NCBI GenBank assembly: GCA_002392385.1
Contig: DGGX01000141.1
Location: 1 to 19,013 of the forward strand
Origin: Lachnospiraceae bacterium UBA3863
Lineage (GTDB): Bacteria > Bacillota > Clostridia > Lachnospirales > Lachnospiraceae
DNA length: 19,013 nt
Direction of reading: 5' to 3'
The notes beneath the pieces were generated by a model. That model worked only from the letters and a program-made list of their open reading frames with translations, was not told the DNA's origin and did no database searches. A program made the position numbers and the translations under genes. This document shows positions 13,859 through 19,013 of this stretch, in pieces (positions within the stretch are counted from its first letter, which is position 1; each line of letters starts with the position of its first letter).

Positions 13859-14827
13859 ATGGAGATCGAAAACCTGCGGTACTTCATGGAGATCTGCAAG
13901 ACGGGAAGCTTCACGATCGCGGCTGAGAACTGCAATATCTCTCAGTCTTCCCTCTCCAAGCGCATAAAAGTGCTGGAAGCGGAACTCGGAACGGAGCTGT
14001 TCATCCGGCAGCACAGGAGTTTTGTCGTCACGGATGCTGGCAGAATCGTACTGGAACATGCGGCGAGGATACTGGACATTCAGGAGCAGATGGATTCCGA
14101 TTTGGAAACGTTAAGAAGGGCTAACGACAATGTCGTCAACCTGGCGCTTCTGGGATATGCAACGCATTACGGCCTGTGGCCGCTCATCATGAACTTCTTC
14201 TACCGGCACAGTGAGGTGCAGAACCAGGTCAAGATCATGTCCTCCGACGAGATGCGGAGGAGGATCAGGCACAATGAGAGCATTCTCTGCATCTGCTATG
14301 ACCACGGCTTCGACAGCATGGATGTCTGCAAGTTCCCGCTGGCGGCCGACTATTACTCCGTGATAATTCCCGCAAGACATCCCCTCTATGAACGGGAGGA
14401 GATCTCCATCTATGACCTGGAGGGGCAGGATGTCTGCATCCAGAATGAGGACTCCCAGATCCGCAGGATCATGGACAGGACTATCGAGGACCTGCAGATC
14501 CACTACCACGTCCGGTATACGGACTTCTTTCCGGACTCCATTTTCCGGACCGCGATCCTGAACAATTACCTCTATCCGTCCCTTCGCAACGCCAGTTCTG
14601 TCTACATCCCGCAGGATATTCGGATCGCCGTCTTCAAGGAAAAGATCACGGCGGACCTGGTCCTGGTCTGGCAGAAGGACCGCCGTCTCTCGGAGAGCGA
14701 ACTGGCCTTCGTGCAGTTTCTGAAGGAGCACATCTCCTCCCTGATCCAGAAGGATGACAACGCGCATGAGAAGTTCTCCTCCATGGATGAGAAGATCATG
14801 CTTGGCGCCATCAAGGACTGGATGTGA
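13859..14827 (+). CDS. LysR-family transcriptional regulator
   Basis: The product has 322 residues. The N-terminal winged helix-turn-helix (1-60) contains NLRYFMEICKTGSFTIAAE and SQSSLSKRIKVLEAELGTELF, standard for the family. The rest is a two-lobe effector-binding domain that would sense a small acid. It is divergent from the tctC operon with interleaved promoters, so it is very likely the operon's regulator, with the imported acid or a pathway intermediate as coinducer. The start at 13859 is supported by AAAGGAG six bases upstream. The stop directly abuts the stop of the convergent DUF554 gene, leaving no room for a terminator. Confidence 0.92.
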   Translation: MEIENLRYFMEICKTGSFTIAAENCNISQSSLSKRIKVLEAELGTELFIRQHRSFVVTDAGRIVLEHAARILDIQEQMDSDLETLRRANDNVVNLALLGYATHYGLWPLIMNFFYRHSEVQNQVKIMSSDEMRRRIRHNESILCICYDHGFDSMDVCKFPLAADYYSVIIPARHPLYEREEISIYDLEGQDVCIQNEDSQIRRIMDRTIEDLQIHYHVRYTDFFPDSIFRTAILNNYLYPSLRNASSVYIPQDIRIAVFKEKITADLVLVWQKDRRLSESELAFVQFLKEHISSLIQKDDNAHEKFSSMDEKIMLGAIKDWM

Positions 14828-15532
14828 TCAGCCGATCACGGCCGTCCAGGCAGCGGAGAGGAAGAAGGCGAGGATCAGCGCGGGCAGGAGATTCAGCACC
14901 TTGATATCGGTCTTGATCTTTGTGAGGCGGAGTCCCGCCGTGATGGTGATGATCCCGCCGACTGCCGAGAAGTCCGCGATCATCTCCGGGGAAATCCAGG
15001 GGGAGACAAGGCCGGACAGCAGGTAGAGCGTCATCAGGACACAGAACTCGGGGACACTCAGCAGGGGAATGAGCTTGCCGTGGATGGCGGCGAAAATGCA
15101 GGCCGTAACGCAGTCCAAGATCGACTTGGTGATCAGGACCGAGCCGTCGCCCGTGATCCCTTCATTGAGGGCGCCGAACCAGCCGGTCCCACCGAAACAG
15201 AAGAGGACCAGCGCAGCGCTCACCGCGGCCAGATAGGCGGGATCCGCATCTGTGCCGCCGGCGATCTTCTCCGTGACAGCACAGGCTGCGCGGTTGACCA
15301 GGTCTTCCAGGCCGGCAGCTTCGCCCAGCACGCCGCCCACGAGCAGCGCCAGGATCGCTGCGGAGAGCGCGTGGACCCGGACGACCAGGGTGATGCCCAG
15401 GACCAGGGCGGACATCCCCAGCAGGTTGTTGAGCAGCGCTTTCCAGCGGTCCGAGATCCGGTTGCCCAGAAGACAGCCGGCGATCCCGCCCAGGAGGGTC
15501 GCAGCGACATCGGTCAGTATTCCGATCGGCAT
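14828..15532 (-). CDS. DUF554 family membrane protein
   Basis: The product has 234 residues and six to seven hydrophobic segments. It starts MPIGILTDVAATLLGGIAG, as DUF554 proteins do, and has the conserved FCFGGTGWFGALNEGITGD loop in the middle. The family is widespread in Bacillota, presumed to be a transporter or channel, and has no settled function. ATG 15532 has AAAGGG nine bases upstream; an in-frame ATG at 15559 has no ribosome site. It lies tail-to-tail with lysR with no spacer (the two stop codons together read TGATCA). Confidence 0.88.
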   Translation of the reverse strand: MPIGILTDVAATLLGGIAGCLLGNRISDRWKALLNNLLGMSALVLGITLVVRVHALSAAILALLVGGVLGEAAGLEDLVNRAACAVTEKIAGGTDADPAYLAAVSAALVLFCFGGTGWFGALNEGITGDGSVLITKSILDCVTACIFAAIHGKLIPLLSVPEFCVLMTLYLLSGLVSPWISPEMIADFSAVGGIITITAGLRLTKIKTDIKVLNLLPALILAFFLSAAWTAVIG

Positions 15533-15587
15533 GGCAGGTCCCTTTCTCTGTAAGTTCATTAATAAGGATAAGATCTAACGCAGACAG

Positions 15588-15631
15588 AGCTTCTCTCTGC
15601 CCCACAGGGGCACCGGAGAGGAGCTTTTTTT
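15588..15631 (+). terminator. Strong plus-strand terminator with no adjacent plus-strand gene
   Basis: The imperfect stem 15588-15603 / 15607-15625 (six GC-rich pairs, a 3-base bulge, then ten pairs with one G-U) is followed by seven T on the plus strand. The nearest plus-strand gene ending upstream is lysR, about 760 bases away across DUF554. Confidence 0.8.
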
Positions 15632-15699
15632 ATATGAGCAAGTTTCATTCCTGTCGGGGGCGGTCCCTGCGGCCGCCTGTTTTCGGGCTGAAGCAGGGA

Positions 15700-15766
15700 A
15701 ATGTCCCGCATGGGACGTGGGACGGAGGGCCTCATAATGGGTCAGAATAGACAGAATGGGACATTC
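15700..15766. promoter_or_regulatory. Cluster of inverted repeats, candidate upstream activator sites
   Basis: GTCCC-GCAT-GGGAC (15703-15716), GAATG-GGA-CATTC (15754-15766) and the 8-base pair AATGTCCC (15700-15707) / GGGACATT (15758-15765) lie about 150-220 bases before the inferred sigma-54 start. That distance is usual for enhancer-binding proteins. The rest of 15632-15845 shows no gene. Confidence 0.4.
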
Positions 15767-15845
15767 GGGAAGGCCCCGGGAAAATGCCCCGACCCGCCAT
15801 AATGGCTATTAATGACACATATGGAAGAAAAACAGGACCTTTTCG

Positions 15846-15875
15846 GGCCCCTCGGAGCCGGCAGGGGCCTGTTTT
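15846..15875 (+). terminator. Terminator-like hairpin upstream of the sigma-54 promoter
   Basis: GGCCCCT (15846-15852) pairs with AGGGGCC (15863-15869), followed by TGTTTT. An outer alternative pairs AAAACAGG (15829-15836) with CCTGTTTT (15868-15875). It may insulate the following operon from read-through. Confidence 0.55.
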
Positions 15876-15891
15876 GGCGCCTCAGATTCTC

Positions 15892-15907
15892 TGGCACGAA
15901 GATTGCT
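15892..15907 (+). promoter_or_regulatory. Sigma-54 (-24/-12) promoter of the acyl-CoA dehydrogenase operon
   Basis: TGGCACG-N4-TTGCT matches the RpoN consensus, with the invariant GG (15893-15894) and GC (15905-15906) exactly ten bases apart. Transcription would start near 15918, about 60 bases before the ATG. No convincing sigma-A promoter was seen in the gap. Confidence 0.82.
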
Positions 15908-15917
15908 ATTTAATTCA

Positions 15918-15930
15918 CACAGATACTGTG
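15918..15930. promoter_or_regulatory. Palindrome at the inferred transcription start
   Basis: CACAG-ATA-CTGTG is a perfect 5-3-5 inverted repeat just downstream of the -12 element. It could be an operator or form a 5'-end hairpin. Confidence 0.35.
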
Positions 15931-15976
15931 CAACAAAAGCAGACAATTGCGGATTACAAAGCAAACGGAGGTAAAC

Positions 15977-17122
15977 ATGAAAGTATTTGATCTGATCCAG
16001 ATGACCCCTGAACAGGAAGAGATCATCGGGCTCGCCCGCCAGATCTGCGAGAAAGAGCTGATGCCCTACACGGCCGAGCTGGACCGTGCGGGCAGGTATC
16101 CCGTGGAGATCGCACAGAAGTTCAAGGACGCCGGCCTCTACGCGCTGGAAGTCCCGGAGCAGTACGGCGGCATGGGCATCGACAACACGACCAATTTCCT
16201 GATGGCGGAGACGCTGGGCTACTATGACGCCGGCTTCGGCTTTACCTTCCACGCGGGCAGCATGGGCGCGGAGTGCGTCTTTGTCGGCGGTACTGAGCAG
16301 CAGAAGCAGATGGCAGCAGATGCGCTTCTGGAGGGCAAAGGATTTGCCTTCTGTCTGACAGAGCCTGCCTGCGGCAGCGACGCTGCTTCCATCACCACGA
16401 CGGCCACCAGGGACGGCAACGACTATATCATCAACGGCAATAAGTGCTTCATCAGCGGCGCTGAGCTGGCGGACTATTTCGTCGTAGCCACTACCATCGA
16501 CAGATCCCTCAAATACAAGGGCATCACCCTCTTCCTGGTCGAGAAGGAGCGGGGTGTCCAGATCGGCAAGCACGAGGACAAGCTGGGCCTGCGCCTGTCC
16601 CCGACCAACGAAGTGATCTTCGACAACGTCCGCGTCCCCGCCGAGAACATGATCGGAGCAGAGGGCAGAGGCTGGGGCGTCGTCATGAAGAACATGGAAG
16701 TGGTCCGTCCGCACTCCATGAACTTCGCCACCGGCATCGCCATGAGAGCGGTGGACGAGGCGACCGCTTACGCCAAGGTCCGCATGCAGTTCGGCAAGCC
16801 CATCATCAAGCTGCAGGGCCTGAACTTCCTGCTGGCGGAGATGCTGGAGCGCACGCTGGTCTCCCACGGCGCACTGATGAACGTGGCCTACCAGCTGGAC
16901 AACGGCATGAAGCTCAACGGTGCCGGCAGCGCCGTGAAGATCTACGCATCCCAGACCGCTTCCTATGTGGCTTCCAAGGCCATCGAGGTCCTGGGCGGCT
17001 ACGGCTACATGCACGAGTATCCCGTTGAGAAGCTCCTCAGAGACGCCAAGATCTTCGAGATCTTCGAGGGAACCAACCAGATCCAGCAGGTGGTGCTGGG
17101 ATCCCTTCTGGCCAAGGACTGA
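15977..17122 (+). CDS. Acyl-CoA dehydrogenase
   Basis: This FAD enzyme makes the alpha-beta double bond of a fatty or short-chain acyl-CoA and passes electrons to electron-transfer flavoprotein. The product has 381 residues, the family norm. It shows signature 1 FCLTEPACGSDAAS (125-138), the FAD/substrate segment RMQFGKPI, the GGYGYMHEYPVEKLLRDAKI block and the catalytic-base motif IFEGTNQIQ with Glu364. Chain-length preference cannot be read; Glu at this position is typical of short- and medium-chain enzymes. ATG 15977 has GGAGGT five bases upstream. It is first in a sigma-54-driven operon, 30 bases before the hydratase. No ETF genes are seen in the window. Confidence 0.94.
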   Translation: MKVFDLIQMTPEQEEIIGLARQICEKELMPYTAELDRAGRYPVEIAQKFKDAGLYALEVPEQYGGMGIDNTTNFLMAETLGYYDAGFGFTFHAGSMGAECVFVGGTEQQKQMAADALLEGKGFAFCLTEPACGSDAASITTTATRDGNDYIINGNKCFISGAELADYFVVATTIDRSLKYKGITLFLVEKERGVQIGKHEDKLGLRLSPTNEVIFDNVRVPAENMIGAEGRGWGVVMKNMEVVRPHSMNFATGIAMRAVDEATAYAKVRMQFGKPIIKLQGLNFLLAEMLERTLVSHGALMNVAYQLDNGMKLNGAGSAVKIYASQTASYVASKAIEVLGGYGYMHEYPVEKLLRDAKIFEIFEGTNQIQQVVLGSLLAKD

Positions 17123-17152
17123 TACCGGCAGGAATACGGAGAGGAGAGAAGC

Positions 17153-17935
17153 ATGAGCTATCAGGAGATCATCTACGAGGTGAAGGACCACATCGCGTTC
17201 ATCACCATCAACCGTCCGGAAGTCTTCAACGCACTGAAGATGTCCACCAAGTATGAGATCGAGAACGCCATCGACACGATCGCGGAGGACCCGGAGGTCC
17301 TGGGCGTGATCATCACCGGCAAGGGCAAGGGCTTCATCGCCGGCAACGACATCTCCGAGATCCGGATCGATGCCAAGGCGGAGGAGACCGTGGCGATGTC
17401 CACGCACGCACACAAGCTCTTTGAGAAATTCGACAACCTGCCCAAGCCCATCATCGCGGCGGTCAACGGATTTGCCATGGGCGGCGGCACGGAACTGGCC
17501 CTTGCCTGCGACCTGCGCGTCGCGAGCACGAAGGCAGTCTTCGCGCTCCCGGAGGTCGGCCTGGGCGTGGCTCCCTGCTACGGCGGCACCCAGAGGCTGC
17601 CCCGCCTCATCGGCACGGGCTACGCCAAGGAGATGCTCTACACCGGCAGGAGAGTGAAAGCGGACGAAGCGCTCCGGATCGGCCTCGTGAACAGGGTCGT
17701 GGAGCCGGACCAGCTGATGGACAGCGCGGTGGAACTCATGAATTCCATCCTGAAGAACGCACCGATCGCCGTCAGAGTCTGCAAGGAACTCGTCAACCGC
17801 GGCATGGAGATGAGCCTGGAGGAAGGCCTCAAACTGGAATCCGACCTCAACGGCATGCTCGCCGAGACCGCGGACGCAAAGGAAGGAGTCAAGGCGTTCT
17901 TCGAGAAGAGACCGGCTGTTTTTGAGGGGAAATAA
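17153..17935 (+). CDS. Enoyl-CoA hydratase / crotonase family
   Basis: This enzyme adds water to 2-enoyl-CoA to give 3-hydroxyacyl-CoA, the step after the dehydrogenase, or the reverse. The product has 260 residues. Both catalytic glutamates of the hydratase subgroup are present: Glu114 in MGGGTELALACD and Glu134 in LPEVGLG. Oxyanion-hole residues lie in IAGNDI (about 62-67) and GGG (110-112), and YGGTQRLPR follows. Retention of both Glu residues favours hydratase over isomerase or dehalogenase members. GGAGAGGAG precedes ATG 17153. The next gene follows after 102 bases containing two small hairpins. Confidence 0.93.
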   Translation: MSYQEIIYEVKDHIAFITINRPEVFNALKMSTKYEIENAIDTIAEDPEVLGVIITGKGKGFIAGNDISEIRIDAKAEETVAMSTHAHKLFEKFDNLPKPIIAAVNGFAMGGGTELALACDLRVASTKAVFALPEVGLGVAPCYGGTQRLPRLIGTGYAKEMLYTGRRVKADEALRIGLVNRVVEPDQLMDSAVELMNSILKNAPIAVRVCKELVNRGMEMSLEEGLKLESDLNGMLAETADAKEGVKAFFEKRPAVFEGK

Positions 17936-17962
17936 GGAGAACAGACCGGAAAACGCTTTAAC

Positions 17963-18018
17963 TTATCCGGGATCAAAACCGGAGGATAACCACTTTTATC
18001 ACTGGCCGCGGGGCGGCC
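17963..18018 (+). other. Two small hairpins between the hydratase and permease genes
   Basis: TCCGG-N8-CCGGA (17966-17983), flanked by TTATCC / GGATAA, is followed by GGCCGC-GGG-GCGGCC (18004-18018). Neither has a T run, so processing or stability of the operon mRNA is more likely than termination. Confidence 0.45.
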
Positions 18019-18037
18019 AAAAGGGAAAGGAGACAGT

Positions 18038-19013
18038 ATGAACGCTCTCAGTATCATCGGTGTCATTCTCGGAATCGCGATCCTCGTCTACGGTTCTATG
18101 AAGGGCTACTCAGTTTTCATCTCCGCCATCGCGGGTTCCGCCGTTATGGCGATCCTCAGCGGCATCGGCCTTCAGGAAGCGATCCTTACCAGCTTCGTCG
18201 GCGGCTTCACCGGATTCATCAGCGGCAACTTCATGGTCTTCGCGGCCGGCGCTCTTATGGGCAAGGCCTATGAGACCACCCACGGCGCGAAGTCTATCGC
18301 CCGTCTTTTCATCAGCCTTTTCGGCAAGACCTTCGCACCCTACGCGGTCCTGCTCGCGATCATCGTCATGACCTGGGGCGGCATCGCCGGTTTCGTGCTG
18401 GCCTTCTCCGTGTTCCCGATCGCTCTGGAGGTCTTCCGTGAGGCGGATCTGCCCAGAGAGATCGTTCCCGGCGTCATCGTCGCCGGCTGCTGCACAGCCT
18501 CCAGCTGGGGCCCCGGCACCGCACAGCCCGTCAACGCGGTCATGGCCAACGGCTTTGGTACCAATCTGATGGCAGCGGCTGTTCCCAGTGCGATCATGGC
18601 GGTCGTCGCCGTGCTCACCGCTTTCGCAGTCATGTCTGTCCTCTTCAAGAGAGCCAGAGCCAACGATCAGCACTTCGTAGCACTTGACACCACCCCTGTT
18701 GAGGATGTGCAGGATCTTCCCAACGGCTGGGTCGCTCTGATCCCGCTGGCAGTCGCCCTGATCCTGATCAACGTGAAGATCGGCGGCAAGGCCCTTCTGC
18801 CTACACCTTTCGGTATTGCTGTCGGCGCCGCGCTGGCCATGGTCCTTATGTTCAAGTACAAGACCGATGACAAGCCCGTCACCAAGCATGTCGGTGACGC
18901 TTTTGCCAACGCCCTGACCTCCATCGGCAACACCGCGGCCATGGTGGCTGTCGGTTCCGTCGCACAGACCACCGGCGGTTTCCAGACTGTTCTGGGCGCT
19001 GTTACCGGCATCG
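18038..19013 (+). CDS. GntP-family permease (truncated by window edge)
   Basis: The frame is open from ATG 18038 (GGGAAAGGAG eight bases upstream) to the edge, giving 325 residues with many hydrophobic segments. The GntP/gluconate:H+ symporter superfamily is recognised from the conserved mid-part WGGIAGFVLAFSVFPIALE and the loop CCTASSWGPGTAQPVNAVM. Members carry gluconate, other sugar acids, 3-hydroxybutyrate or related acids. Beside acyl-CoA dehydrogenase and hydratase, a short-chain hydroxy or unsaturated acid is a reasonable substrate. The C-terminal ~100-130 residues are missing. Family confidence is good and the substrate is inferred. Confidence 0.82.
   Translation, partial: MNALSIIGVILGIAILVYGSMKGYSVFISAIAGSAVMAILSGIGLQEAILTSFVGGFTGFISGNFMVFAAGALMGKAYETTHGAKSIARLFISLFGKTFAPYAVLLAIIVMTWGGIAGFVLAFSVFPIALEVFREADLPREIVPGVIVAGCCTASSWGPGTAQPVNAVMANGFGTNLMAAAVPSAIMAVVAVLTAFAVMSVLFKRARANDQHFVALDTTPVEDVQDLPNGWVALIPLAVALILINVKIGGKALLPTPFGIAVGAALAMVLMFKYKTDDKPVTKHVGDAFANALTSIGNTAAMVAVGSVAQTTGGFQTVLGAVTGI

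Noticed and set aside
15784..15990. 68-codon plus-strand frame in the gap before the acyl-CoA dehydrogenase
   Set aside because: It covers the terminator-like hairpin and the sigma-54 promoter, overlaps the real start, and has no ribosome site.
15809..17413. 534-codon minus-strand frame antisense to the acyl-CoA dehydrogenase
   Set aside because: Its Leu/Val/Asp/His-rich sequence is a third-position shadow of two clear plus-strand genes and runs through the sigma-54 promoter.

Overview
This is most likely a Bacillota chromosome of the class Clostridia, probably a fairly GC-rich Lachnospiraceae-like anaerobe. That is judged by eye from strong AGGAGG-type ribosome sites and the gene families present (DUF1667, DUF554, DeoB, a tripartite tricarboxylate transporter, a short-chain acyl-CoA dehydrogenase/crotonase pair). 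No rRNA, tRNA, insertion sequence, prophage or true CRISPR array was recognised. Both window edges cut genes.

Left part (1-2267). The tail of an unidentified gene, probably an FAD-dependent oxidoreductase, is followed by a DUF1667 redox-type protein and a strong terminator. Then comes the most unusual stretch: about 520 bases (584-1105) holding ten copies of a 52-53 bp unit. Each unit carries the inverted pair GGCTTAC / (G/A)TAAGCC. A ~15 bp minisatellite (1136-1217) follows, ending at the 3' end of a convergent gene for a protein with PD-(D/E)XK-nuclease-like motifs (1219-2028, minus).

Housekeeping block (2268-5990). Phosphopentomutase (deoB) converges on a CYTH-domain protein. Next are a DUF1624-type membrane acyltransferase whose 3' end is copied as a 36-bp tandem repeat, a small TTG-start protein with a textbook double-glycine leader fused to a four-cysteine zinc-ribbon-like tail, and a divergent phosphoribosyltransferase.

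Acid-sugar operon (6154-13694, minus strand, ending in a terminator). Gene order is tctC, attenuator-like hairpin, tctB, tctA, MBL-fold hydrolase, 3-hydroxyacid dehydrogenase (GarR/LtnD type), DUF1537 kinase (DtnK/OtnK type), PdxA2-type dehydrogenase. The kinase plus PdxA2 pair is known to turn D-threonate or a related four-carbon acid into dihydroxyacetone phosphate and CO2. The transporter would import the acid. A divergent LysR regulator (13859-14827) has its promoter interleaved with that of the operon, and a T-N11-A box lies about 63 bases upstream of the inferred operon start. A DUF554 membrane protein lies tail-to-tail with lysR.

Right part (15533-19013). A 444-base intergenic region holds two plus-strand terminator-like hairpins, several inverted repeats and a near-consensus sigma-54 promoter. 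It leads into acyl-CoA dehydrogenase, enoyl-CoA hydratase and a GntP-family permease cut by the window edge. This looks like an activator-dependent operon for uptake and CoA-linked metabolism of a short-chain acid.
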